Shown here in pieces: positions 53,920-64,000 of a stretch of 64,000 nt of DNA (position 1 is its first letter; every line of letters starts with the position of its first letter). Source of the DNA: Athripsodes cinereus. Its lineage: Eukaryota; Arthropoda; Insecta; Trichoptera; Leptoceridae. Where the stretch lies: NCBI GenBank assembly GCA_947579605.1, contig OX388327.1, forward strand, positions 9,225,122 to 9,289,121, in the 5' to 3' direction. The translations under genes were made by a program, and so were the position numbers. The notes beneath the pieces are model-generated. The model searched no databases and was not told the DNA's origin. It saw only the letters and a program-made list of their open reading frames with translations.

Positions 53920-54855
53920 GCGTATTTTGAAAGTATACAATGCCATTACGCACAGGTTGGGACTGCTCGCGTATAGTTTCAAGTAGTAATAAGCATAAAT
54001 ATTTTCAGAAAATATACATGGTTATTACGCTCTTATCGTGTATATTTTCCAATAACGTTACACTAAAATTTGTGTGGAAAACATACTGCACAAGTTTCCA
54101 TTGCGGAATAATCGTGTACATTTTGTACAATCGTTGCCTTGTGTAGCACTTGTACAATCGTGTACAAGTGCTACACAAGGCAACGTTCTTAGAATCTATA
54201 CGCGACTAGTTTGCAAGTAGCCATTTTGATTTGTTGCTTTCTCTTTTTTTCATATATAATTGCTTTTATTATATTTTACGTGTTGTTTTTAGTATTAATT
54301 TTTTATTGCTTTTATTACCTGTATTTTTGTTATTTTGGATTTACTTGTTGTTGTTATAATTTCTGAAATTTAATAACATGTAAAAGCGAAAATTGTAAAT
54401 GTACTTAAATAAATAAATATTTTTATTATTATTTGACTGGCGTCTTTTTAAAGTAGCACATACTTAAGTAGGTACTTAAACATTTGTGTTTCTTTTATAT
54501 TATAAAAATATTTTTGTCCTTTGTTTTGTTTTACAATAAAAGTATTCATTTATAAAAAAAAATATTATAAAAATATTTTTATATACACGATAAGAGCGTA
54601 ATAACCATGTATAGTTTTTAAAAATATTTATGCTTATCAATATTTGAAACTATACGCGAGAAGTCCCAACCTGTGCGTAATGGCGTTGTATACTTTCAAA
54701 ATACGCTTCACTGAATCAGCGTCAGAAAGTATACGCGACAATTTACGCAGAAATCGTGTATATTTTCTGAGACTATTTTTCGTTACACAATTTGAAAACA
54801 TACATTGCAAGAACACTATGAATGCGTACTGGCATTGTATACTTTCAAAATACGT
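53920..54855. mobile_element. Mutator-like non-autonomous element, copy 2 (9-bp TSD)
   Basis: The ends are GCGTATTTTGAAAGTATAC and CTTTCAAAATACGT. GTCATCGCC is duplicated exactly at 53911-53919 and 54856-54864. It aligns end to end with 26673-27566, including the second inverted copy inside the right end. It has an extra perfect hairpin at 54132-54185. Confidence 0.9.
54132..54185. repeat. Perfect 24-bp hairpin inside the Mutator-like element
   Basis: CGTTGCCTTGTGTAGCACTT (arm of 24) and its exact inverse with a 6-base loop. Absent from copy 1. Confidence 0.95.
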
Positions 54856-54864
54856 GTCATCGCC

Positions 54865-55699
54865 AGTGATCACAATTGATGAAACGTGTATTCGAAACTT
54901 TTCAATTTGGAGGACCATCCAGAGATTCTAGAGCGAAAGAGAGAACAAATCTGAATACTTACCTCTTTAGCTATTCTCTCTTGGTACATTCTTTACGCGT
55001 GCTTTTGTAATGCTTAATACGCAACTTTATAATGTTTTATAGATATCTAACTTTCATATACCTACTACTTAAAAACTAACAGAAAGAAGTGGGAGAGACC
55101 TTATTCTATTATTATATAACTAACTGTTTTATTCCCTTTGGACGCATGTTCAATAGAAAATATAACTACAGTATTATACTTACATATAATATAATGTTTG
55201 ATTAATCGTTTTGTATTGAATGAGGTATAGGTGCCTACTACTTGTCTAGTAACTTGTTCATGTAACGCAGTGAAGAGCGTGCCACCCTATTCTTACTGTT
55301 ATTTAGATAATTTAGAGTAGGTACCTGGTACATACATACAGAGTCCCGCTACAGGATACTCTACAAATATTTTTCCTTACTTCATATTATTACTTACACA
55401 TTGTTAACATGTCGATGTGAAAAAAATAGGGTGACTATGATTAAAATGCAATGCAATAAAATTAATATGAAGTTTAATTTATCGACCGACCGTTCTTGGT
55501 GAGAGTTCATTTTTAATTTCACTTGACAATGAGAGTGGTAGTAGCTCTTGAAAGCCGGCTCTTAAAATTAATAAAGTCAACAGTAGAATAACTATGTATT
55601 TTGTTTTGTTGATAAATAATTAAAATTAATTTGAGTCACTCTTTTTTGTGAAATTTCTAATGTTCTATTAGCAAAAGTTATTTTAGATTAATCCGAGTT
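54865..55699. other. Unassigned AT-rich region
   Basis: No recognised gene or repeat. Confidence 0.35.
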
Positions 55700-56225
55700 T
55701 AAAATTTATTTATTTATTCATTCTTTACTGTACATTGATAAAAAACAATAACATAAAAGGTATAGGTACATTCAAATTAAATACAATCAATATACAGAGG
55801 CCGAGTTTATCGCAAAGGCGCGATCTCTTCCAACTAACCCAAAAGTATTAACTTAAAAAAATAAACAAACATACGATGAAAATAAAAAACATACACACAT
55901 ATATATAAAAAGGGAGAGACTGCAAAAAAAAAACAAACATACATGCATAAAGGGAAAGGAAAAGGGGGAAAAAGGGGGGGGGGGTTAGGAGTGATGGGTT
56001 TCAGGTTTCAGAGGCTGTGTTTGTGTTTGTGGAAATCATTTTGTCCTTAACGGCTCGCTTGAAAGACGTCAGACTTTGAGTCAGCCTAAATTTTGAAGGG
56101 AGATTATTCCAGCAACGAGCACCCTGAACTGCGAAAGATTTTGAGATGAAAGTTGTACCATGAGCCGGGATTGACAGGATGCGCTGGTTATTCGACCTCA
56201 GAGTCCAAAGTCCAGAGTTATCCAA
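55700..56225 (-). mobile_element. LINE 3' end: ORF2 C-terminus plus C-type 3' UTR
   Basis: Coding remnant at 56225-56001, a purine-rich UTR at 55943-55986, then the C repeat at 55708-55845 (CAGAGGCCGAGTTTATCGCA, TCTTCCAACTAACCC) and the reversed AATAAATAAA tail at about 55707-55725. This single insertion connects C fragments elsewhere to a LINE coding region. Confidence 0.8.
56001..56225 (-). pseudogene. C-family LINE ORF2 C-terminus
   Basis: Reads MDNSGLWTLRSNNQRILSIP, then FAVQGARCWNNLPSKFRLTQ, SLTSFKRAVKDKM and a stop. GARxWNNLP...SLxSFKRxVK is the conserved end of Jockey/CR1-like polymerases. Only this tail remains, as expected of 5' truncation. Confidence 0.85.
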
Positions 56226-57208
56226 ATTTAGTCAATATAGGGTAATTGGATTATTTGTGTCACAGTAAGCGTATTGCTTGTTTTGTCAAGGTACCTACAG
56301 CAGACTCATTACTGTCCGCTAGCTACACCACTTGATGTGGTGGTGATAAGTGTTTGCTGGTTTTCTGGTTGTATGTAGTTGATTTGGCTGTGTATTGTTG
56401 TTTATGTTAGAACTGTATGTTTGCAAGAGAAAAAAAAGAAGGTAAATAGATGCCTATCTTATATAAAAAGGTATTTATCGTCCAAGAATTACGTGCCTTG
56501 TTTTCTCCTTAAGAACAGTCGTATTATTTTAATAAGACAAATCAGTTTGCATATACCTACGAAAAATCGGATAAGCAGATATAACTATGTGAGAATAAAT
56601 CGATTGGGAGTTCTGTTTTCTTTTTCTATCCCACTTGGGATACCTATAGCGTAAGGATAAAGTATAATAAAATCGTAACCTACTGTTCATGTGTGTTTAT
56701 AATTATATAGGTAGGTATATAAATAAATTGATACCAAAAAAATATATTACAATTTAAGCTGTTAACAATAAGATTTTATTTTTTTATTTTTTACTTTTTT
56801 TCACAAAATAATCATGGTCACCGCATGTCCTGTCAAACAGTCCTTTATAAAAAAAAATTGTAGACACACGGGGTCAAAGTGAGCTGCCCCGCGGGAGTTC
56901 CATTGATAGAATACAAATAATAATAATAATAACTTTTACAATATCAATCTGTCATTTTTATTTGTCGCATTTTGTTTTCAACTAAAACCTACAACATTTT
57001 TGCTGTTATGTTTTCAAGTACCTATTTAGTTAAATAATTCATACTTGATTCAGAGTGATCTTGATTGTTTGATGAGATGAAACTAAAAAATGCACATTAT
57101 TTGAGAGGTTAGAACAAATAAGAGATGCCTCCCATAGTGAATGGCACGTTCTGTTAAGTATGTTAAACTAGAGCATATGCTAAGCTATTTCAATTTTTAC
57201 AACAATAT
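56226..57208. other. AT-rich region with an R fragment
   Basis: CGTCCAAGAATTACGTGCCT at 56480 and CTATCCCACTTGGGATACC at 56625 are R LINE words (+). Otherwise unassigned. Confidence 0.45.
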
Positions 57209-57385
57209 TGATCAGGTCAATAGCCTGATGGTAGAGACTTTGACTTTTAATCGAAAGATCTCAGGTTCGAATTCTCCAGCTGAGACTGAATCCACGCACA
57301 GGACGGAAAAAGTATTTTGTGCTGCGTATGTTTAGCCTCTATTTGGGCTTATTTCGAACCCAAATTTATCTCTTTTAATTCTTCC
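57209..57385 (+). mobile_element. Second tRNA-derived SINE related to SINE-A
   Basis: CAGGTCAATAGCCTGATGGT, GGTAGAGACTTT, B-box-like GGTTCGAATTC at 57263, and a TTGGGCTTATTTCGAACCCA end resembling the SINE-A body. Confidence 0.65.
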
Positions 57386-57412
57386 ATGTCTGTAAATTAA
57401 TCTCTTACGACA

Positions 57413-57524
57413 TTTATTTATTTTATCTTTAATGTACGTTGATTACAAATAATTTCATAGAGAAACACATTAAAATAAAAACATGTTTATCACAGAGGCA
57501 CGATCTCTTCCAACTAACCCGAAA
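57413..57524 (-). mobile_element. C repeat: LINE 3' end
   Basis: TTTATTTATTTTATC, TGTACGTTGATTACAAAT, ATCACAGAGGCACGATCTCT, TCCAACTAACCC. Confidence 0.75.
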
Positions 57525-57959
57525 TCAAAAACCAAATTACAATTAACGAAAATAATCTCAAAGTAACTGATAAAAAAGGGTTATAATTCATACGTATTTA
57601 AACGATTATTTCAAGTATAGCAGTTGATAAGTGTCCTTGGAGAATATTGGATGTCTGGTAATATGACATATAGATGGATTCATGAAAACTCCTACATACA
57701 TTATTATCAAGATTTTACAGAATATCAAAGAAACCCTTTTACTGGATCACATTTTCTATATGTCTGCTTCGTTATGTGGAAGGTTTCTTAGAAATAATAC
57801 AGTTTATTCAATTTCTAGGTATGCTTCGAAAAAAATCACTGATTCATTTTTAAGTAGATACGTGTGAGTCTTCACGAATTACCCAAGAAAAAGCAACACG
57901 TAAGAGATTCAAGGTAAGGATATCTCTGCATATAAAGAATCAGACAACAACGATCTTAC

Positions 57960-58118
57960 TGGATTGGCCACAACATCAGGCATCCAGGAGTGCTTATCAG
58001 CATCGCGGAGGGTAGAACCGAAGGCGGAAATGGTAAGGGCCGACCAAGAGACGCTTATATGGACCAACCGAAGAAGGGCATGAACTGTGGCACATATATT
58101 ACGTTGAACTTAAGCTGA
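57960..58118 (+). pseudogene. LINE ORF2 C-terminal fragment (WIGH...GRPR type)
   Basis: A frame of 52 codons reads WIGHNIRHPGVLISIAEGRT, then EGGNGKGRPRDAYMDQ and a stop. The WIGHxxRH...EGRxEGxxGxGRPRxxYxxQ pattern marks the end of RTE-like polymerases. A different family from R. Confidence 0.75.
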
Positions 58119-58865
58119 AAATAAGGAGGAATGGAGAACAAAATCCAAACTCGTTGCAGACCAATCCAATGGATTGTAGCTCACTATATAGGTTATTTAA
58201 CTTGGTAGATGCGGCTATAATTTGGTATCAAAGAAAGAAATTGATGCATTGGAGGTTTTATGGATCCACCGACTATGAGCAAGACACAAATGAGACACTA
58301 TGATACTACAAGAAAGAGTATTATTCGTTCCAAGTTTGCGTCATACTTTGAGAATGTCCAATGATAGTGGGTAAACATCGTATTATTGTTTTTCACTTCC
58401 AAGGTTCCCAAAGTTGTTATAAGTTTTAAAATACTGTGCCTCCAAAGCCAGTATCTACAAAATATGATCATATTTGAATATACATAGGTGCATGATATTT
58501 TTAGAAATAAAAATAACGAAATTATCGGTGTAAGATTAGTTATGCAAATTTTCATTACACCGGATACAGGAGTGGTCCATCACATATTGTAAGTGTAATA
58601 ATCCATCCAGCTGCTGCTACTGCTTCTGTCTGCAGACACACAATGTTATCGGAGAGATCACAATATACACGTAATATCTACCAGCTAAGCAGGTCTGCTC
58701 CTGGTGTTTGCTATTGTGATACGAATAAAGACAATGTAATGATGTCTTGGTGTTGTCAAACAATGCTCAAACACCCACGCGTCTAAGAGTCAAAATTAAC
58801 AGAGACGAAATTAGATTGGAATTTTATTTAATTTCTATTCTATAATATTTATAATATGTAGTTGT
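58119..58865. other. Unassigned region
   Basis: An M-type word (ACTTTGAGAATGTCCAATGA) occurs at about 58344; otherwise nothing recognised. Confidence 0.35.
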
Positions 58866-59010
58866 TTCGTGAAGTCCTCTTTCCATTCTCTTCTGTAAGT
58901 TTTTAATGTACTATAAAGACAACACTTAAATTAGCTTAACTCCAATAATAATAATGAGCTGTGCCATTTGATTTCATGGCACAGAGAAGAAAGCCTGTAT
59001 GGTAATATTA
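58866..59010 (+). mobile_element. B repeat, diverged
   Basis: TTTCCATTCTCTTCTGTAAG, ATGGCACAGAGAAGAAAGCC. Confidence 0.5.
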
Positions 59011-59860
59011 TGCTTATAAATGTCTTATTGTGCGTTCAGATATTTCCCGTCTTTATACGGGTTACGAAGGCATTCATTCGAATATTTCTTCGGAGAATGC
59101 TCCGAATCGTCACCGAATGATTGAAGATTGATGATTGATTGACGTTCGCATCCTACTATTTGGACGCAGCCATATGCGAGCCAGTTTCTTTATACTTCTA
59201 CAAGAAATCCTTAAGAGTTCATGTGTGGCATCACAATTTCGAATCCAACACAAGCTAGAATAAATGATTGAAGTTGTGACGCCACTTATTTCCGATACGA
59301 ATGAAATAATGCTAATTCATGGTTTGACTGCTGATAGCATTGATATTATTATTGAAAAAATATTCCTGGAACCTTTACAGCTTTCGGTCTTTGCAATCCC
59401 AGAAAAAAAGATTTTTACCATAGTGTATCTACTTTATTTAAAAATTCAGCATAGGAACTTTATGTGGAATATTATGTCTATATTCGTGGAAATACCATTA
59501 AATTTTTTTTGGTAAATGAAATATAATATTATCTTTACTAGTTCATTTCTGTGTTATATTGATGTTATGCAAATAAGAGTTGTTATTAAGTATATTGGAG
59601 GTATTATTATAGAATAATGATGGAGTGTGTCACAGTGGGTATTATTTTATCTGGGAGGGCGTTATTGTTAAACGTTACATTATTATTAATGGATGCATAG
59701 CTACCTGAAGGTCCTCTTATTGTGTTGTGTGTTGACTCCTTGTCACAGAATAGCTTCCGTATCCTCACACCTGATAGATTAAGATCTTATCTTAAGACAT
59801 GACTCAGCAGTCTCATCAGTTACATAATACTTACTCTTCTTTAAGGAATTTGAAAATTTG
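59011..59860. other. Unassigned region
   Basis: No gene recognised. An 83-codon frame at 59264-59515 (+) has no family features. Confidence 0.35.
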
Positions 59861-59965
59861 AATTATGATAATTGTTTCGAAATTAAAAAACAAATGTTTT
59901 TTCTACTATATTGTTTTTCATTGAGAAAGAAGTCTTTCGTCTTGCAAGGTCATTGACAATCACGT
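59861..59965 (+). mobile_element. K repeat fragment
   Basis: AAACAAATGTTTTTTCTACT, AAGTCTTTCGTCTTGCAAGG, TCATTGACAATC. Confidence 0.6.
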
Positions 59966-59978
59966 CCTGTTTTCACTA

Positions 59979-60237
59979 CACTGAGAAAAATACTAACGAA
60001 ATTTCACAACGAATCATTGGTACGTACTATCAGATTAGGACCAGAGATCGTACAAACAATTCATTAGTACGAATCTATAATATTAACTCTTCGCAAACAA
60101 GTTATTGGTAAATTTACCAATGATTTGTTTGCGAAGAGTTAATATTATAGATTTATACCAATGAATCGTTTGTACGATCTCTGGTCCTAATCTGATAGTA
60201 CCGTACCAATGATTCGTTTTGAGTATTTTTCTCAGTG
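59979..60237. mobile_element. Palindromic MITE, complete copy
   Basis: CACTGAGAAAAATACT and AGTATTTTTCTCAGTG ends; arms pair over about 125 bp. TA precedes it; the right flank is AT rather than TA. Confidence 0.9.
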
Positions 60238-60390
60238 ATAGTCATTCAGAGAATCCAAATAATTTTCCAGAATTATACGGTCATAAGAAGGTACTCTTAA
60301 TAGTTTTTTTATTATTTATTTATTTATTCTTTTTGCACATCATAACTTAAGATCATCCGCCGAACAGTAATTAACCTATACTAAATGTAT

Positions 60391-60486
60391 TTTAATTTTG
60401 TTGGCACGAATAAGAAAGCACGCTTGTTTATTACATGCAGTTATTCAACTGGTTACCACACTTGTGAGGTGTGTCATAATAATCCC
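60391..60486 (+). mobile_element. B repeat 3' fragment
   Basis: TTGTTGGCACGAATAAGAAA, TTGTTTATTACATGCAGTTA, TTACCACACTTGTGAGG. Confidence 0.7.
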
Positions 60487-60498
60487 ATAGACAAATAG

Positions 60499-60746
60499 AT
60501 AAATATTTTAATCGAAATAAATAAAACAAGCGTTTTATTCTACTAATGATTTAATTTGTGAGAGAGACGTCTTTCGTCTTATGAGGACATTGTCAATCTC
60601 CTCATAAGACGATTGACAATGTCCTCATAAGACGAAAGACGTCTCTCTCACAAATTTAATCATTAGTAGAATAAAACGCTTGTTTTATTTATTTCGATAT
60701 GGAATTCTACTACCTAAACACCGACACAGTGAATAAATATTTTAAT
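60499..60746. mobile_element. K repeat in foldback form, 87-bp near-perfect arms
   Basis: Arms at 60512-60598 and 60611-60697 differ at one or two bases (CGAAATAAATAAAACAAGCG; GAGAGAGACGTCTTTCGTCT). The right side continues to CCGACACAGTG, the K terminus. ATAAATATTTTAAT flanks both sides (60499-60512 and 60733-60746). Confidence 0.85.
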
Positions 60747-61185
60747 ATAATAAATTATTTATCTTCTTTCTTGTAAGTGCGAATATAGAATAGGTAGGAA
60801 CATGTGAAACTATTTTATTGTAAAATAATACGGGCATACCAACCTCAGACAATTGTTAAAATTTGCAAACGAATTAACATGCACAATGGCGGAACAATGT
60901 TTGCAAACTTTACGCACCATCGAATCAAAAAGAGAACTAGCGACTTTGGTTAGAATTACATAAACACAATAATAGTCTATAACAAAACAACATATTATTG
61001 TTAAGCTTTTGTTGTATGCCCCATCGCTGATAAAATCAAGGGTGTTGGATTTTAGGAAACACGGGTGTGAATCCAAGACAGACCACCCTGTAAATACCTA
61101 CTAAAGGTGTACCTACCTATTTTTTTTCGGCATTGTTTGGTTACCCACATTTTTAAATAATACCTACACTACACTACTCGTAGAT
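60747..61185. other. Unassigned AT-rich region
   Basis: No gene or repeat recognised. Confidence 0.35.
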
Positions 61186-61255
61186 TCCCTGGAATGAAGT
61201 AGATCTCTCACTCTTTTCTGCAAGTTTGCGATTGTTCTGTTAAAGATGAATTTAT
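61186..61255 (+). mobile_element. B repeat 5' fragment
   Basis: CCCTGGAATGAAGTAGATCT, CTCACTCTTTTCTGCAAG. Confidence 0.55.
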
Positions 61256-61340
61256 CACATTTGGGTATCTTTAAGAAATAACAACTCTGCGATAAACTCG
61301 TCCTCTGTATAATGATAATTTTTAATATTCAATATATCCC

Positions 61341-61590
61341 GTGGAGCACCCGGTAAAGAATTGGTCTCCCACTCTTCTGCGTAAGTTTTCGAGTGCACTG
61401 TAAAAGGCAGGTGTTCGAAAAAAATAAGACATTTTACATCTTAAATTCAGCTATGAGGTTTGCCACCCATCCTGAATGTCTTGATTTTATATTGGCACGA
61501 AGAGGACAGTTTGCATGTTTCTTACATGCAGCTGATCTGCTGGCTACCCCACTTGTGGGATATGCCGTGATGGTATAGTATAGTATAGTA
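61341..61590 (+). mobile_element. B repeat, full length, consensus-like
   Basis: GTGGAGCACCCGGTAAAGAA, GGTCTCCCACTC, GGCAGGTGTTCG, TTCAGCTATGAGGTTTGCC, CATCCTGAATGTCTTG, CTACCCCACTTGTGGGATAT, GCCGTGATGGTATAG and (TATAG)n tail. The best copy for defining the family. Confidence 0.95.
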
Positions 61591-61678
61591 GTAGCAATAT
61601 ATTTTTTGTGTAAAAATTCTTGTAATCAATGGATCAACAATTGAGAATTAAATCAAATCAATACATGCAAGATATTTA

Positions 61679-61770
61679 ACGCCTAAATTCAGCTACGAGG
61701 CATGCCCCCATCTTCGTTAGATGGAAGAAATCACTCTATGGTGATAATCTCGCCACTGCATATCGTTTTT
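61679..61770 (+). mobile_element. B fragment joined to a C fragment
   Basis: TAAATTCAGCTACGAGGCAT, then GATGGAAGAAATCACTCTAT and GATAATCTCGCCACTG. Confidence 0.55.
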
Positions 61771-61847
61771 TTTATATTTTTTTATAAGTTTTGTTAACAC
61801 TGTTTTATAATGATGATAGGTATGCAAAGAGAATAAATTAATTGGGT

Positions 61848-61982
61848 TAGTTGGAAGAAATCGCACCTTTGCGATAAACTCGCCCACTGTGTATTGATAT
61901 TACGATTGTAGGTAATTGATTTGTATGTTTTTGTGTAAATTTGTTTGTACCTAATCGAAAAAAAAGAATAAAGAAATAAAAA
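61848..61982 (+). mobile_element. C repeat, sense orientation
   Basis: GGGTTAGTTGGAAGAAATCG, TTTGCGATAAACTCGCCCAC, AGAATAAAGAAATAAAAA tail with an embedded AATAAA. Confidence 0.85.
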
Positions 61983-62589
61983 ATATTTACTACACCAAGA
62001 AGATTACTTGTGAGTTCATTATGTATGTGTTGGTAGTTCGCCGACTACCCCATTTTTCAGAAATGTGACATTATACTGATATATACCTGATAGTGCCTCG
62101 TAACAATTACCTAAGGACGTAATTTAATTATTTTTGGATAATTTATATTGCCCCGTTTTCATGATTCAAATCATCTCAAGGGCGCATTAACACTACTATT
62201 TCACATTATAATTTATTCTTTATTGCTTTTATAATAAAAAATTGGTTAAATATTATTGTCAATATTTTTATTAGATTTAGTTTGTATGTTTCAATTTTTA
62301 CAATTTATTATTTAAACTTTAGCACAATTAACACTAAAAACAACATAATTAAATAAACTACACTGTATTTTAGTCGGAATGAAAAATAATATAAAATTAA
62401 TTGATGTTTAACTATTATTTTGAATTTAAAAGAAAGAGAAGTTGTGGGTTCAGGCAACTGCAAGAGCGCCATCTTTCATTATTATGTAATACGAATATTT
62501 TCGAGTGTCCTGTGAAAAACAGTCATATTCGAGCCATTTTGAACATATTGTGTCTTATTTGTAACGAACAGTTCGATCGGTATGTTATC
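61983..62589. other. AT-rich region
   Basis: TCATCTCAAGGGCGCATTAA near 62172 may be a P LINE end on the minus strand. Otherwise nothing recognised. Confidence 0.35.
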
Positions 62590-62652
62590 AATTCAGTGTA
62601 CATACAGAGAGCAAATACTTTAATAATATCGCAATATCTTTCAAATAACCCG
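62590..62652 (-). mobile_element. C repeat remnant
   Basis: TGTACATACAGAGAGCAAAT, TATCTTTCAAATAACCC. Confidence 0.5.
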
Positions 62653-62924
62653 GTTTGATTTTTAATCTTTTAGTCTCCAATCACCAGCAGTCTTACAAAC
62701 TGTCACCTCATATAAATTATCAGCGTTCCAAACAAGATTCCGAACATAAGCCCCCAAATAAAGACATAACACTTTCAAATGCGATCGATGTCAAACATAA
62801 ATACACCCAGAAGATTATAATGTATTATTGAATTGTGATGTTTTTATAAAATGCATCCTTTCTTCTTTGACAATTTGTATGGTGTCTGTATGTTCGCAGT
62901 GAAGTGCTTTAAACATAACTGATA

Positions 62925-63185
62925 GTCAAACATATTTTGAACTACTACAGATTAATCATTCCAACTGATCACACTCACCCATAGTCAACCTATTTGAATA
63001 GGTATGAACTAGGTAGATATGTTGTATATGAAACTCTGTGTTGTGCACTCCTTAAGGAAGTTCACATATGTATGTGTATCATATACAACATACCTACCTA
63101 GTTCATACCTATTCAAATAGGTTGACTATGGATGAGTGTGATCAGTTGGAATGATTAATCTGTAGTATTTCAAAATATGTTTGAC
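62925..63185. repeat. Long foldback, about 106-bp arms
   Basis: GTCAAACATATTTTGAACTA through TGTTGTATATGA pairs with the inverse at 63079-63185; the loop is about 48 bp. CATAACTGATAGT also occurs on both sides (near 62914 and 63247). Confidence 0.85.
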
Positions 63186-63492
63186 ATCTACACTTCTAGT
63201 AAGTAAAAAATCCAGTCCCCGACATCCAATTGTGTCAAAAAATTCATAACATAACTGATAGTATAATTTCGTTGCTAACTGTTTTAGTAAAGTGATAATA
63301 TTGGGATAGTATTTTTGAATAAAAATGAATTTCAAAATAAATATGTAGGTACCTAAATGTATTTTTAATCAAAAATAAGTCCATTTGAATTTCTTATTAT
63401 AGGTAATAATGAACATCTACTGTGAACCGTCAATTTTAATTTTAGTTTCGTCAAAGACTGGGTTGCATTTGTTTTTTTATCTATTTATACGA

Positions 63493-63690
63493 CTAATTGC
63501 GGTAGCCAGCAAAATAACTGCAAGCAAACATACAAGTTGTTCACTTTTTGCCATCATAAAATCAAAACATTAAGAATGGGTGGATTGTCAAATCGCTGAA
63601 TTGAATATACAAAATGTCGCATATGTGATGTTTTACATTCATCAGCCTTTTACAGAATACTCGAGACGACTAAAAGAAACATGGTTTTTA
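63493..63690 (-). mobile_element. B repeat, diverged
   Basis: GCGGTAGCCAGCAAAATAAC, AAGAATGGGTGGATTG, TCGCTGAATTGAA, CCTTTTACAGAATACTCGAG. Confidence 0.7.
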
Positions 63691-63698
63691 CTTAATAA

Positions 63699-63938
63699 GC
63701 CATGGAACACCCGACAAAGAATTGGCCTTCCACTCTTTTCCGTAATTTTTTGGGTGTCCTGTAAAAGGTAGGTGTTCGAAAAAATAAATATAGTGATTAA
63801 ATATTTACCACCCATCCTGAATGTCATCCTGATTTTTTTGTTGACATGGAGAGGACAGCTTGAATTTTCATTACATGCGACTGATCTGCTGGCTACTCTA
63901 CATATAGGATATGCCGTGATGGTATAGATAGATAGATA
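63699..63938 (+). mobile_element. B repeat, full length
   Basis: CATGGAACACCCGACAAAGA, CCTTCCACTCTTTTCCGTAA, CCACCCATCCTGAATGTC, TGATCTGCTGGCTACTC, GCCGTGATGGTATAGATAGA. Confidence 0.9.
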
Positions 63939-64000
63939 CCTAGTTTTTACTTTTTTAAGAAAAAACCCACTTAAATGGATTCTATTATAAAATACTACAT

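Noticed and set aside
61393..61578. 61-codon frame ending LLATPLVGYAVMV, seen in several B copies
   Set aside because: Present only in well-preserved copies, broken in most, and it ends in the tail; no sign of coding constraint.

Overview
The window is eukaryotic nuclear DNA, almost certainly from an insect. Lepidoptera is my best guess. This rests on the AT-rich base composition, the very frequent TACCTACC/GGTAGGTA words, the fossil retroposon families, and intron-containing transposon genes with no bacterial-style gene packing. I see no rRNA gene, functional tRNA gene, CRISPR array, operon or virus. Most of the 64 kb is a graveyard of nested mobile elements.

Only one intact gene that looks like a host gene is present: a 455-residue C2H2 zinc-finger protein at 10060-11427 (+). 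It has 12 fingers and a C-terminal tail with four Ile-Lys-x-Glu SUMO-type motifs. A likely 3' splice site lies just upstream and poly(A) signals lie downstream. The other near-complete coding unit is a THAP plus DDE transposase at 5076-3274 (-), with one phase-0 intron and one frameshift. It faces the 3' end of a YqaJ-type nuclease gene at 2-529 (+). ISL2EU-type DNA transposons encode exactly these two proteins, so 1-5300 is probably one decayed autonomous element that later received an LTR, a SINE and MITEs.

The rest is built from families that recur across the window. I use these working names. SINE-A is a tRNA-derived SINE with a perfect B box and an A-rich tail. The B repeat is about 240 bp, has more than 30 copies and ends in a microsatellite tail. 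R is the RTE-like LINE C-terminus with the KLRWFGHVER motif. C is a LINE 3' end with an AATAAATAAA tail, and the copy at 55700-56225 ties it to LINE coding sequence. D, E, M, O and P are further LINE 3' ends. K is a foldback-forming repeat.

DNA transposons include two copies of a roughly 0.9 kb element with clear 9-bp target duplications (Mutator-like), two hAT-type MITEs with 8-bp duplications, three copies of a palindromic MITE flanked by TA, and several long single-copy palindromes.

The relationships are the most informative part. The B repeat carries nearly the same 3' terminal sequence as the R LINE, so it looks like a SINE that uses that LINE's machinery. C inserts into B, a MITE inserts into B and then receives a SINE, a Mutator-like element sits inside an 81-bp tandem array that was itself copied from a B tail, and a 230-bp (CTAT)n run grows directly from a LINE stop codon. 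No coordinated gene system was found. What stands out is the transposon ecology.
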